Source: Topomyia yanbarensis (taxonomy: Eukaryota > Arthropoda > Insecta > Diptera > Culicidae). Taken from it: a stretch of DNA of 64,000 nucleotides. Positions 30,910 through 43,109 of this stretch are shown here, piece by piece; the first letter of the stretch is position 1; every line of letters starts with the position of its first letter. The DNA is taken from NCBI RefSeq assembly GCF_030247195.1, contig NC_080670.1, positions 162,264,080 to 162,328,079 of the forward strand. Reading direction: 5' to 3'. The notes under the pieces were generated by a model. The model worked only from the letters and a program-made list of their open reading frames with translations. It did no database searches and was not told the DNA's origin. Made by a program: the position numbers and the translations under genes.

Positions 30910-31505
30910 ATGAGCAGCATTCGCTGCATTCAAGTGAACCTCCACCATGCAAAAGGTGCCACAAGCATCCTTGCCCGGATGTTCACCAAAAAGTGCCAAG
31001 ACATCGCTCTTCTGCAGGAGCCGTCTGCTTTAAGCGTTGTAGTTTTCATAAACAGCAATACAATTGTCTTCAATTACAAAATTCAGTCAACGAGACATCT
31101 TTGCAATAACAGTGAAACTTGTCAGCCGTAGACGGCACACCAATAACACAGCCGAAACGGTTGCCACTTTAGTGGCAATGGCACAAAGAAACACCGAGAC
31201 CCAATGGTTACGCTTTGGTGGGTCCCTGGCCACAGCAGTATCAAAGGAAACATAGATGCCGACCATCTAGCTCTACAAGGCAGGCAAGCTAGAACCCGAC
31301 TGCCAGACCCCAACTACCGATATCTGCAGGGACAGCACAATTCTGTACAACGGATGCATCCACACTGGCGGAGATCCCATAGTCACAATCAAAAAATCAA
31401 GGGATCAACGAACAGTTGGACACACCGGAAAAAAACAGAAAGAGCAAAAAATACTCTCCGAGTGAGGCACACCAGACTGACCCACGCACACACCATCTCC
31501 AGCGT
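30910..31505 (+). pseudogene. Jockey-type ORF2 with endonuclease start fused to RNase H end
   Basis: ORF2 begins SSIRCIQVNLHHAKGATSIL and DIALLQEP, the N-terminal block of the AP endonuclease. By about 31205 the sequence has jumped to VTLWWVPGHSSIKGNIDADH, the C-terminal block of RNase H, and then to RHTRLTHAHT near 31475. The entire reverse transcriptase, more than 2 kb, is missing, so a large internal deletion joined the two ends. In a complete element the order is endonuclease, reverse transcriptase, RNase H. Confidence 0.6.
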
Positions 31506-31514
31506 CTCAACACC

Positions 31515-32015
31515 TTTCTTCGCTTTCAGCCCTTTTGCCACTATAAGGAGCTCGTCGTTGGAAACCCGATTATCACCTGCATTTCCACCATCTGCATCAG
31601 CGTACGGTGTAGGCGGCCATGCGGTTGGGTCGTGCTTCGGGAAAAGGCCCTCCACGATAATTTTCAGCTTGTCGCCGCACATTTCGACTGGCGTCATTGG
31701 CCATAACGACACGGTAAGCATTGCCCCAGAGGTTAGCGTCTACTTCTCTGCACAGCTCCTTGTAGCAGGTGGACTTGCTTAGCACTATCTCACCTTTAAA
31801 AGCGGCCCTAGCCGCCCGGAATGTTACCTTACACTCTTCTCTGACTGCCTCAGATCTTGCTCTCTTCTGGCTTTTAAGCAAGTAGCCCGGAGGATGCTTA
31901 GCCTTTCGTTCCACCAGTACGCCGGACGCCGGTAGTTCTCGGCTCCATTTTCCTCGGCAACACCTGCCTCTCCATCGAGCACCTCCTCAGCAACTGCCAG
32001 GAGCTCGAGAACCTT
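31515..32015 (-). pseudogene. Jockey-type ORF2 linker fragment in inverted orientation
   Basis: On the minus strand: AENYRRPAYWWNERLSILRA, KVTFRAARAAFKGEIVLSKS, LWGNAYRVVMA, MTPVEMCGDKLKIIVEGLFP and NDELLIVAKGLKAKK. This is the linker between endonuclease and reverse transcriptase of a related element. It ends just where the palm domain would begin. It is wedged between plus-strand RNase H coding (to 31505) and a plus-strand tail (32035-32150, ILDKDSARKEVIVFLKDAG), indicating a rearrangement or inverted insertion. Confidence 0.6.
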
Positions 32016-32194
32016 CACCGGTAATACCGTTTTGCAGAAACAATGCGAGATATACTAGACAAAGACTCGGCCCGGAAGGAGGTAATCGTATTTCTGAAAG
32101 ATGCCGGCCTATACGACCTATTATACCCATTTAGAAACTTATACTTAATTAACGGGTGAACGGTGGGGTTAAAATCCAAATAAACAAAACATAA

Positions 32195-32530
32195 ATCCCT
32201 CGTCGTGATATCCACTAGACAACACGTTCTATGACGACATGACCGGGAACTCTAGTGCTATGGGGGTACTCAATCTTTTCTTGAATTTGTACCGCACACT
32301 GAAAATAAAGTATCCGCGCGATCATTCATGAACACACGCAAATATGCTAATGATCACATGGTAATAAAATCAAATTTATACACGCAAAGTTACACACACG
32401 CGACAAACGCCTTAACATGCAAATGCTCGAGCCCTTCGCGATCATCTAAGCACACTTGCGCCCGCGATATCGCAAACTTGATAATACCGCTGTGCCAACG
32501 TGAACTTGTCAGCACTTATAAACTGACAAC
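32195..32530 (+). mobile_element. 3' untranslated region of a Jockey-type element (copy 2)
   Basis: Blocks 'gaccgggaactctagtgcta', 'tttatacacgcaaagttaca', 'ctcgagcccttcgcgatcat' and 'cttgcgcccgcgatatcgca' match 55690-55990 in order. The terminal poly-A end seen in the other copies is missing. Confidence 0.55.
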
Positions 32531-33179
32531 ACGTAATTGAAAAATACTGATACCAATTGTATGGAGAAACATACTATTGAACATCCAACAGTAGTACTGT
32601 TCAATCCACCTTTTCATCACATTCTGCAGCGCAATTATTCGTCCAGCATACTTCAATTCCTTAACCCTTGCTCAATCCACACACTGATCCTTTCCCATGG
32701 CGTTTTTCTCGTCTGCATGGACCGTTCAGCTATTAGCCTGCCTATCATCGGTCTTAGACTGCCTTACGCTCTAATGTTTTTTCTCTTTTTTTTTTTAATT
32801 GCCCACCACACTCCCCCACACCAAAGAACTCATACAAGAGCCCCCTGGTAGTGGACGCAACTTGTCTCAGCCCATGAACAATGGCAACAAAAACAAAACA
32901 AATAAAACAAACTGAGCTGAGACAGACATTTATTGATGTGCAATTAGTTTAAGATAATTAACTAAGGTGTAATCCCAGTGGAAATAGATTTCCTGTTAAG
33001 GGATCCACATTATAAATTAAATTAAAGTTAAATACTGCTGACGGATGTTTACATTAAATTACAAAACAATATCATTAATTAAATATTTCGTTAAGCCTAT
33101 GTTTAAAGTACTGTTTCAATCTAGCCTTGAAGATGGTAATTGCCGTACCAAATGCAGCAAAATGAAAATGAAATGAAAT
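32531..33179. other. unassigned stretch
   Basis: No gene recognised. AT-rich, with a T-run near 32785-32800. Confidence 0.3.
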
Positions 33180-33285
33180 CTACTCAAATGTTGCTTTGAT
33201 TCGTTTATTTGACCCGGGTCGGTGCGATAGTTTAACTGTGCCCTCTATCCTATATTTACAAATTTGAAATTATAAAAGAAAAACA
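33180..33285. repeat. direct repeat, right copy (partner 27661-27765)
   Basis: See left copy. Contains 'gacccgggtcggtgcgatag' and 'tttaactgtgccct'. May be the end of a retroelement family or a composite-insertion duplication. Confidence 0.45.
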
Positions 33286-33693
33286 ATTGGTACAACAATT
33301 TTTATTTCGTGTAGAAATCTTCAGTCTCGGAAGGGATTCACTTGTGGGATTACCAACAGAAGTTATCGAGCTGTCGTACTCGTTCATGCCGTTGATGTTT
33401 ATCTAGATTGCAATTAATTTGAAGAGGTTGAAGTTAAATTTAATTTCAGAAGTGATATTTATCTTGGCAGCTTCCGCGCATAGCGCGCCAAATAATTGAA
33501 AAACTGGCACGTAAGAATCTGTCCTTATTTAGCACAAGGCGTGGTTTGTGCAATTGAACTCCCATTTGTTTAGAATTGTGCAAGTCAAATAGGATGGGAT
33601 ATGTATTTGGACCCTATTTTGTCCAGTTTCGTTTTAGAGTGTATTCTTAACATTTGCTGTGGTGTGCAACTGTCAGTGAGATTCCGATCGAGA
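33286..33693. other. unassigned, partly leader of the following ORF1
   Basis: No coding seen. The last 70 bp (from about 33620) look like a leader directly in front of the ATG at 33694. Confidence 0.3.
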
Positions 33694-34479
33694 TGGAAGA
33701 AAATTGGCAAACCCTTCGCGAAAGGATTTTGTTCAATTGACGTTGGAAAACTTAGAATACAAGAGTAAGTACTTCACTGAAATAAAAAGGAAGCTTAATC
33801 TCAGAGGAAGCTACACCACGTAAAAGCTGTGTTTTGAGATTGTTTAGAAGATTAGTCCAAGCAGTAAATTTCGTTGCAATACGACGTCGAATACAATGGT
33901 GATAGAACCAAGATCCCAGTGTGTATGGAGCACGATAAGTTGGATGTTCGTATGCACGACCTAGCATCGTGCATCAATCCAGAATACATCAAACGAAATA
34001 TGTCACAATGTGGAGAAATGGAAACTGCTACGCATGAGACTTGAAGAAACTTTTTAACCGGTAGTCCCAACGGCTTTCGCAATGTAAGAATAAAAGTGAC
34101 TGAACCTATTCTTTCTTATTTAATTACCGAATGCAACTCACGGATCAACGCTGAACATGTTAGTACCGTAACGAGACCAGGCTCACCTACTACAAACATT
34201 TCTAACAATCAGCCAACGACATCTGCTGTTAAAACACAATCAAGTGACAAACCCATAACTGATACACCTCGTACCACAAAACCAATTGCCAGTACCAACA
34301 ACGATGTAAAGATTTTACTTAGTGTCTTCAAACCTACATCCAGCACTACCAGTGATGAAGCCAAAATCGATGCAGACGGATTTACAATAGCGACCCGTAA
34401 GAACATGTAACAAGCTAGAAGAACCGACCGTGAACAGCAAGTAAGCGGTGCCGATGACGACATGGACGAGGATGATTGA
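33694..34479 (+). pseudogene. I-like non-LTR ORF1 (gag-like) remnant
   Basis: ATG 33694 opens MEENWQTLRER and stops early. In other frames the body reads ASCINPEYIKRNMSQCGEME, then after one stop RNFLTGSPNGFRNVRIKVTE and PILSYLI, a signature of the gag-like domain of I-group and related mosquito non-LTR elements. A Thr/Ser-rich linker and AKIDADGFTIATRKNM follow, and an acidic tail ends at TGA 34477-34479. The zinc knuckle expected between PILSYLI and the linker is absent. No ORF2 follows, so this is a 3'-deleted copy. Confidence 0.45.
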
Positions 34480-35395
34480 TGCCCCGGTTGCAGTAGACAA
34501 CGCAGCCAATGCTTAACCGCTAAGCAAAATGGTCTTAACACGCAACTGCGTCGACAATACCCGACCGAAAAACCGTAAATATTTTTTTTTTTGCATCTTG
34601 TAAAAGCGTGTAAAAGCAAAAGAATCAACTCAACTGATGCCTTGAACCGTACCAAATAAAGAAAGAGAAAACGCCAGGCAAGTGTTACCGAAACGCACAC
34701 CCGGAAGCTATACATAGCGCGCGCTAACGAAATGCCAGTTCTGCGTCGGTACTGATGAGAGCTAGATCAACGCGAATTGTAAGCAGTTTTTGTGTCGTCG
34801 GAATATTTCACGGGTAAGGACAAGTTAGGCACAAATCTCCGACTATGTACGGGGAACGTGCCATTTGCGCCAATATATTCTGATATATATTATAAGCTCT
34901 CGCGGATTGCTTCAAAATACTCGATTTAGCAAGCTATATACACTTGTGGCAAAAGTAGTGAACTATTGATGCTCAAAAGAACAATTCGCAGTCTCAGATT
35001 GTTCGATGACAACGACTGAATTGTTCCAATTGATAGAGTACAAAGCACTACGCCGGTTTCTCCTATAACTAGTCAACTTTCACTCCTCCTCACTAAGTAG
35101 ATGGCATTGTTAATTGCCAATCCTCTTGAGATCACCACTGCCACCGATTATGCACGCTAATAAATCTTTGCTTTTACCACCAGGTTGACACCACCGTAAG
35201 TTCAACGTACCTTCCACACTAGTGCATGCAAATTGCCCCGGCCTGCGACTCATCCCCGCAAATTGAACCAAAAGGTAAAACAAGTTCTCTTCCCAAGCGC
35301 GGTCTGCTGTCTGAGCACTTGTCTGTCCACCAGGGTGGAGATCAATCTCCCTGAGGGCTAGAATTAGACGAAAAAAAAACCTTCGTTCCCTTCAA
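34480..35395. other. unassigned stretch
   Basis: No gene recognised. Mixed composition. Confidence 0.3.
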
Positions 35396-36060
35396 GTATC
35401 CATTAGAGATGCCTGCCGACGACGACGGCGAACCAATCGCATCACATGCAGCGTATAATTTATTTTCAATAACCCAACAGAAATGCACAGCATTTCTCTT
35501 TCGTTGCACCATCAAAGTGCATCATCATCACCATCATCATCAACATCGTCGAGATCGTCAGCGGTCAGATTAGTTCGTTCCATACCATGTTATCACAGCC
35601 CCCCTTCTTGCTCACATGTCCAGTTGAGTCTGCTTCAAGCTCGGAGTCCGGGCCCTGCCCGGTCTGGTCGCATCATCATCAACCTCATCATGACTAATAA
35701 TAATCGTGAAACGTTGTCATTAAATCGGTTGCATTTGCCGCATCACACACACACAGCCTCGCATGCACATTTCACACAAACGACGGATCCGGGGACTAGT
35801 CCCATTAGATTAGTCTGGAAGTGCAGTGGAGTAAAATCACGCGAGATTCTCCCCGTCGCGGTCCGGCCTTTGTCGCAGATACTACCATCGCCCGTCCGGT
35901 CCGCGTCCCCGCGGCCAGCATTGAAACCGGAGACAATGGGACGGTTCGTGATTGCAGTTTCACTCGGATTATGCAATCGGCTTTTAAATTGTCGCGTTTT
36001 ATATGGCATCGGGTTCGACAGGGTGTCCACTGAATGTCAAAGATGCTGCAGGAGTAGATT
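35396..36060. other. GC-richer non-coding island with CATCATCA runs
   Basis: The block is richer in C and CpG than the surrounding DNA and contains 'catcatcatcaccatcatca' and CACACA runs. Overlapping frames of up to 195 codons on both strands have no domain and differ in no way from chance in such DNA. It may be an intronic regulatory region of the gene starting at 24902. Confidence 0.3.
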
Positions 36061-36539
36061 TTTTTGTTGACGAAAAAATGGAATAAAACTGTCAGGATTT
36101 TTTAGGCTTAGGATTTTTTTTATTAGGTCTACAGTTTCTATTTAAACAACAATCTGGCACTACTAATTTGCTTTCTGGCCTTTGTTTCACTTTTTGACCT
36201 ACCAATAAACAAACCCTCTGTTCTATTATTGCTTATCGTTCGGTTTATATTTTGTTGCTTCATTCTGAAGGTGAACCGATGTAAGGATTACAGGATGCTT
36301 TACAAAGTATACCTACAACTCCAAAAAAACATTTCATCGGCACTATGATCAAGCGTAAAAATTTCAACGATTTCGTGATTATACTAGGCATAAATTTAGT
36401 GAATAAAAATCGTTGGAAAAGCGATACAATATCTGCAGAGTTATTCGTAGATCCAAGAATGTGGTCACCGATCTACGGGTGCAAGCTTGAATTTTTTTCA
36501 GAGAATTCTACGATAATTTTTAGATCAGGTTCATAGAAA

Positions 36540-38340
36540 AATTTGCCAATTTCAAAAGTTTTTGATGTTTTTCTGCAGCTTTCAGAAACTCTGTAGATTT
36601 AAGGAGAAAAATCCATTTTACAGTATTAAAATCAGTTCCATTTAACAATATTAATTGAAATAATTGACAAGGCTCCCAAATATATTAAAACCAGTGGTTC
36701 TACAATTGGTAAAACAAAGTCCAATAATTTCAAAAATATTTAATTGCTTTATTTATCAAGAGATTGAAAAGGATTATGATTTGAATCCAGCTTTAACACA
36801 TTAGTTGGTTAAAAAGGTTTCATAATTTTGCTTTAATTAAAATATTCCAAAATGATTTAAAAATGCTGTATGTTTCAAAAATTGCATTCCGAAATGTTCA
36901 AACATTATTGAGAGATTAAACATTTCGAGGGATTTTAAAAATTTCAAAAAGTTTGAAGAGAATTAAGAAGAAATCTAAACTTAAAAACAGATTTCATAAA
37001 AACTCAAACAGTTCAAGAGATTGAGATTCAAAATGTTTTTGAGAAAATAAAAAAAATCAGAATAGAGTTTTTCAGGCGATGTTTCGAATTGTGAGAGTTT
37101 CAGACTGCAAAGTTAAGGTTTTGGACGGGTTTACCTTTTGGATAGATATTAGGATTTTACTTTCTATAGCAAAACATTAAATTCATAGATAATTTCCATG
37201 ATTCAATTTCGTTTGAAAATTTTCAGAACTCAGGAACTTTCCAAATATTTGCATAAAAGTCAATTTTTTTAAAAAAAGTTAGAAGAAATTTAAAAAGATT
37301 TAGGAAAATTCCCAGAGAATTTATGGAACTTCCAAGACCTCAATAATCTTAAAATTTCATTAAAAATATGAATTTAAATTCAAGCAAAAATTCTAAAATC
37401 TATTTTTTTCCACAATTTTCTAAGATATGAAATTTAATTCTAAAGAATAGAATATAAAACCAAACAAAGAATTATATTTTAAGATTTTAGAAACTTTGAA
37501 GAATCCGACAAGTCTCGAAAGACCACAAGTTCAAAGAGTGGAAATATTTTAATCATCAAATGATTTATAAAAATTAGAAAATTTCAAGTTGCGGTAAATT
37601 TTAGTATGTTAAGAAACTTTCCAAAAACTCGAGAAACTTCAAAATATGAAAGAATTTTTTTAAAATTTTGGAAAGTTTCTGCAGATTTTGAAATATTCAA
37701 AGCAAATCAAAGAATGTTGTTAATCTCGAAAAATCTGAAGAATAAGGAGTGCTCCAAAAATATTCATTTGATTGGGGAAGAAAAATATTCAAATAAAATA
37801 AAAAATTCGATGTTTTAGTAAATATGTCATGTACATCAGAAAATTCGGAATATTTCAAGATTTTGAAAAGAATTTGAAAATATTAAGTAAAATCTATAAA
37901 AATAGTAATTTAGAATGTGTGGTAGAAAATTTTAGAAGATTCAGTTTTAGAACACTTGCAAAACGTTAAAACAAATTTAAGATGTTTACACGATACTTAA
38001 ATACCAATTAAAATAAAAAGTTTATTCAGAAATTTCCATTGCCTGAAAAGCTTTGAAATTTCTGTGAAATTAAGAGAAAATAGAAAAAGTTTACCAAAAT
38101 GTAGTTTATATATTTAAAGCCTTTAAAGGTTTCAAAAACTGCAAATAATTCCAGAAATCTTCCATATGATTTCATAAAGTTGAAAAATGTAAAATCAATA
38201 AAATACAAAGAAAATATTCCATGCTTTAGAAAATTATCTTGAAAATACGAGAATTAAAAATCTACAGAATATTTTAAAACATTTAAATGTTTTCGAATTT
38301 TTCATTTAATCGAGCAAAAAAATGCAAAATTATAGACTTC
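36540..38340. repeat. degenerate A/T-rich quasi-satellite, block 1
   Basis: About 1.8 kb composed of endlessly varied words such as 'gaaatttcaaaa', 'aaattttgaaa' and 'ttctagaaa' with no fixed period. It resembles the block at 26365-27660 in the opposite strand sense. Short frames are compositional artefacts. Confidence 0.6.
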
Positions 38341-38365
38341 TAGAATTGTTTTTCATGATTTAATA

Positions 38366-38789
38366 AAGATGGGAGGGTAATGTCAGAGACATATTCGAAG
38401 TGAAGTAGAATACACTTTTGGCTGTTAATATGAATGCTGCAATTTTGACTATCTTCTGAAAAATTGTATTAAAACCAGTTATTATGGTATTTCCAATGGA
38501 AATACCGAAATATAGGTACACGTACATCGATGCCAAAAATATTCAAACATGTTCGATCATATGAATTCTCATATGGTAACCATGAAATGAGCATTTAATG
38601 ATAGCCAAACAATTCATTTGGCAACCGAAGAAAATGCGATATACGTGCACAGTTACTTCGGCATTTCCATTAGAAATACCAAAATAACTCGTTTTAGTAA
38701 AATCTTTCAGAATATAGTAAAAATTGCAACATTCTTATTAACAGCCTAAAGTGTGTTCTACTTCACTTCGACATTAGCTACCCATCTTT
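38366..38789. mobile_element. MITE with about 150-bp inverted arms
   Basis: Left arm 38366-38520 and right arm about 38645-38789 are reverse complements: 'gaagtgaagtagaatacact', 'ggctgttaatatgaatg' and 'tggtatttccaatggaaata' recur inverted. The ends are AAGATGGGAGGG and CTACCCATCTT. Non-coding centre of about 125 bp. Confidence 0.75.
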
Positions 38790-38892
38790 TTTATATCAAC
38801 CAACGAACGTAGTTGTGATATGGGACGTGGCTAGCAACCAGTTGTAATAATCTGCAACCAATCATGCCGCAGATAAATATAACTTTTTTACG

Positions 38893-39170
38893 TTTTAACG
38901 ACATTCAATTAGCTAGAGATTACTGGGTAGGGAAAGTTATGAAACTTAGAGCCATAGTACTCAAGTGAGAGCAAGGATGTGAAGTAAACAGATCGGAAAA
39001 CTAGAAGTGGCAGGGTCATTAGAACAGGCTTAATATCGTGCGGGCTTAATTTTTGCCTTCTGATAATGAGGGTCGGGCTTAGGCAGAATAACTACGAATC
39101 ACTCGAGTTCACTATCATGTGTCCTTGATAAAGGTAGACGTATCTATCTTTACCGTGACAACCGGCAGAA
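38893..39170 (+). mobile_element. partial copy of the 40342-40682 MITE
   Basis: Shares 'acgacattcaattagctaga', 'aacagatcggaaaactagaa' and 'gtggcagggtca' with the complete element at 40342-40682 in the same orientation. Its right terminus is missing. Confidence 0.6.
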
Positions 39171-39602
39171 AATGTGACTAACATAGTCGAAATAAAAAAG
39201 GGAAAAAAGATAAATATAACTTTCACAAAATAAATAATTTTCATTCTTTATCGTAGTCGCACATTTTACGAAATCAAATACAATATGTGTATACATATTT
39301 CCGATTAGATAGTGCAAAAATATAGTGATCCCGTCCAGTACCATTGGTATTTCAAAACATGGAAAATACCTTAGTAGAAAATTTTCACATGGAGTTCCCG
39401 TATTGAAACTTTTAAAGTATTCTACTTCAAAAGTACAGATTATTGCAAACATAAAAAAAATTAATAAAAAAAACGAACTAAGGCTGTTATTTTCCGTGGC
39501 GAAACATTACCTTCTGTTTCAACAGTCTTCATTTCTGATTCTACCCAATAATAAAAAACAAATAAATTGCTGATAGTTTTTCCGGTCGTCTCCGGAGTAA
39601 GA

Positions 39603-39811
39603 TTTATAGGATTTTCGGCTTTTGCGGTCTGATTAATTAGAAAGGGTGATTTATACTGCCCGACGTTTCGGCCACTGGTTATGGCCTTTTTCAAACGAAG
39701 AACGATAACGTATTTCCCTTGAAAAAGGCCATAACCAGTGGCCGTAACATCGGGCAGCATAAATCACCCGTTCTAATTAATCAGACCGCAAAAGCCGAAA
39801 ATCTTATAAAG
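39603..39811. mobile_element. palindromic MITE, 92-bp arms
   Basis: Arms 39603-39694 and 39719-39811 are nearly perfect inverted copies around a 24-nt loop. They contain 'gcttttgcggtctgattaat' and 'ccactggttatggccttttt'. No coding. Confidence 0.8.
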
Positions 39812-39882
39812 CTGAAGTTAGTATTAAGCGTTCCGGATTTTCCTCATCAGTAACTAGCACCTTGTTGGTACCAGTTAGATGC

Positions 39883-40140
39883 TAAATCTAAACTAGTTCC
39901 AAAAGTGGCACTAGTTAGACGCTAAATTCAAAAATTCAAGCGTCTTGCATGTACATAAATGACTGGCTTGTCCCGAGTGATGTCTCGGAAGTCAAGCACA
40001 GAAGTTCGGGCTTCGATGTGCTTTCGTGCTTGACTCCCGAGACATCACTCGGACAAGGCAGTTGTTTATGTTCATACAAGACGTGTGACTTTTTGGATTT
40101 GGCGTCTAACTAGTGCTACTTTTGGTACTAGTTTAGATTT
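39883..40140. mobile_element. palindromic MITE, about 125-bp arms
   Basis: Left arm 39883-40010 ('taaatctaaactagttcc', 'actagttagacgctaaat', 'cgagtgatgtctcgg') pairs with right arm about 40021-40140. A diverged half copy lies at 63690-63835. Confidence 0.75.
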
Positions 40141-40341
40141 TTCTGTTCCTGTTTCAAAAACATTTTAAAAATTTAAAGAATTTTTAAAAATTTAAAAAAT
40201 TTCGCACCGTCAGATTTATCAGATTTGCAAAATGGAGAAATAAATTAAACTTGTTTAATATCAAGATTTTGGAGAAAAAAATGTTTTTATTATTTTTTTC
40301 CTTTTTTATTTCGACTTATATGCAGTCACATTTTCTTTTCT

Positions 40342-40682
40342 ACTTTTCAACGACATTCAATTAATTAGAAATTACTGAGTAGAGAAAGTTATGAAAATTT
40401 AGAGCCATGGTACCCAAGTGAGAGCAAGAATGTGAAATATACAGATCGGAAAACTAGAAGTGGCAGGGTCAGTAGAAACAGGCTCAAAATCTTACTGACT
40501 AATCTTTTGTCTTCTGCTGGTAGAAGTCGAGCTTGGGCAGCATTACTACGAATCGCTCAAGTCTACCAATATGCCTCAATGGCAAACACAGACTTGTCCC
40601 TCTTTACCGTGAGAACCGACTATTGGCTCTAAATTTTCATAACTCAGTAGTAATCTCTAGCTAATTGAATGTCGCTAAAAAG
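40342..40682. mobile_element. MITE with about 65-bp inverted ends
   Basis: The left end 'acgacattcaattaattaga...gttatgaaaatttagagcca' pairs with the right end 'ggctctaaattttcataac...ctaattgaatgtcgct'. The 200-bp interior contains 'agatcggaaaactagaagtg'. Non-coding. Confidence 0.75.
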
Positions 40683-40689
40683 TTCAAAA

Positions 40690-42320
40690 AGGTTTTTGTT
40701 AAACTTACCAAATTTCAGTAACACAGTAAAAATCAAATAGATTAACCCTCAAAAAGACAATGGGTCTCAAAGGCCCTGCTAGTTGAAGTTCTGTAGTTTC
40801 AATGAATTTGTAATTCAAAATACGAATTTGCATTTCATTGGGTCTTTGGAGCGATACTTCTCGGAGTCACAATTTTGGCATGCCTTTTTGAGGGTTAACT
40901 AAGTCTGGAAATAAAAAAAATAATTAAATTTCTGGTTAAGAAGAGTGAAATTTTTTTAAAACAAATTATGAAAAATAATGCAAGAAAGTTTTGAGGAATT
41001 GAGAGAACTTACTGATCGATCGTAGCGGAAGTAATACATCAAAAAATGAGATAATGATATCACTGGATAAAAAATTTCGTCAGCTGCATTTGCCTTTTGC
41101 CAGATTTGAAATATGTAACAATAAACAAGAATTATGGCACAAATTAAATGCCAATCATAATGTAAAGGATGCTGCTATTCAAACTTTAAACTCGTTTTTC
41201 TCGAAATCAATATTTTGTCACTTAGTCCGATCTGACTTAACACCGACCATTTGTAATGTCGAAATTCAAATTTTTAGAAAAGTTTTTTTGTTTTTTTTTG
41301 CTAAATCTTTAAATATTTTGAAAAACTTCTAAAATTATATGAAATTTATGATTGAAAATGAAATTTCAGAAAACGTCACAAGGCTGTCTAAAACTTGCTT
41401 GCAAAGTCTACTTCCAAAAGAAGAACGTTTTCGAAAATTTTCAACAATATCAAAAACTAAATAATTGAAAATTTTGAAAAGTTTTAAGATTTTTATAAAT
41501 TCTCTAAAATTAATAAAAATCAAAACGTTTTGAAAACATAAAAAAATATTTTGGGTTTTAAAAAAGTTTTAGTGTTTCAGGAAACTTACCCGAAACTTCA
41601 TTAGAGAAACAAGAAAATCTAAAAACTGAAGCTTGAAAAATACTTACTAAATTTAAGTAACTTGAGAAAACTCAAATAGATTAACTAAGTTTGAAAATCA
41701 AAAATATAATTAAAATTTCTGGTTAAGAAAAGTCAAATAATTTAAAAAAATTAAGAAAAATTCAAGAAGGTTTTTAAGAATTACGAGAACCTACATTTTT
41801 AATGCAGAAAAATCAATTTTTTTGAATAGCTTTTTTTTGCTAAATCTTTAATATTTTGAAAAAAAATTTACCGATGAAATTAAAAAAAAAATAGCCTAGG
41901 AAGTCGAATAATTAATAACAAAAAATAGATGTTCAGAAACTTTCGTGATATAAAAAAAATATTTCGAAAAACCCAAATCGGTACTAAGAAAATGGGAAAA
42001 AATAATAATTTTTTTATAAAGCTCATAATTACAGCAATTTTCTAAGCATTTCAAAAGATTCCAAGATTTCAAAAATTTACAGACCATTAAATTTAAAATA
42101 CAAATCTTAATAAAAAAAAATTATTTAAAAAACTAGAAAATTAATATACAAAATATGTAACAAAATTGAAAATTCCAAGATTCTGAAAAAAATTATATTG
42201 AGTATATTTCAAACAAATTCCAAAAATTTCAACAGCTTTTAAAACTTTCAAATTCAAAATTTTTTAAAAAAAATAGACCTGTAACGAACTTTTAAAACCT
42301 TCCAAACCCTTTAAAATAAC
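40690..42320. repeat. degenerate A/T-rich quasi-satellite, block 2
   Basis: Continuation of the same kind of low-complexity DNA as 36540-38340 (words such as 'aaaattttgaaaagtttt'). No gene recognised. Confidence 0.55.
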
Positions 42321-42324
42321 TATA

Positions 42325-43107
42325 GGGGAACCCGGGGCTATTCGGACCTACTTAATCAAATCGCCCTTTTAGGTGGATAGATGTGAGAAAATTTACCGGT
42401 CAAAGGTCCTAACTGTTAGTTTGAAACCTCAGCTACATTTTGGTGCCATAAAAGGTTCATTTTCACCACTCAATGACAGCGCTAGGCGACGATTTGCAAA
42501 CCTCTACGTTTTTCCATTCTTTTACAATGTAGGGGTAATTCGGATCTCCCTACGGAGCAATTCAGACCGTGATTTTTTTCTAATTTTTTTGCAATGGAAT
42601 TATGTCTACCTATAAAATATTTATAAGAGAGACTCCTTAAGAAGCAAAAAATAATAAATTCCTTTACAAAAACTTAATCTGGTATGTCAGCTGTCGATTT
42701 GCGACCCATGTATTTTCTTTGTTGTAGCGTGTCCGAATAGACCCGTTCGCTCATTTCGCACAAATGTGGTGAGCGTCTCGAAAATATTTGTGTTTTCACC
42801 CAAACAAAAATCATTCCATAAAATAGGAGCCTAAAGCTTTCCAAAACACTTACCTTATATTTTTTCACTTTTATTTGTTGCTTAAATCATGGTTTTCCAT
42901 TATAATGATTTTTGTTTTGAGAATGACAAAAAAACGAAACACGTATCTCCTTTTTGCAAAGAACAAAGAATCAAATTCAGCACTCAAAATTAATTTTTCA
43001 GAATAACGGTTCCACGAATATGTACGATAGTCAGAAAGTCTTACTATTTTCTGAGAAACTGAGGGGGTGCGAGTTACCCCCACTGTCTTAATAGCCCCGG
43101 GTTCCCA
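42325..43107. mobile_element. 783-bp non-autonomous element with 18-20 bp inverted ends
   Basis: The left end GGGGAACCCGGGGCTATT (42325-42342) pairs with the right end AATAGCCCCGGGTTCCC (about 43090-43106). Flanking TA-like bases would suit a Tc1/mariner-type target, but this is not certain. Interior frames of 64-80 codons show no transposase motif. Confidence 0.7.
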
Positions 43108-43109
43108 TA

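Noticed and set aside
31204..31782. 192-codon plus-strand frame as a single intact protein
   Set aside because: Only its first 35 residues match the end of RNase H; the rest is a shadow of minus-strand ORF2 linker coding.
35483..36070. 195-codon plus-strand frame as a gene
   Set aside because: His/Ser-rich compositional product of CATCATCA runs; equally long frames overlap on the other strand.
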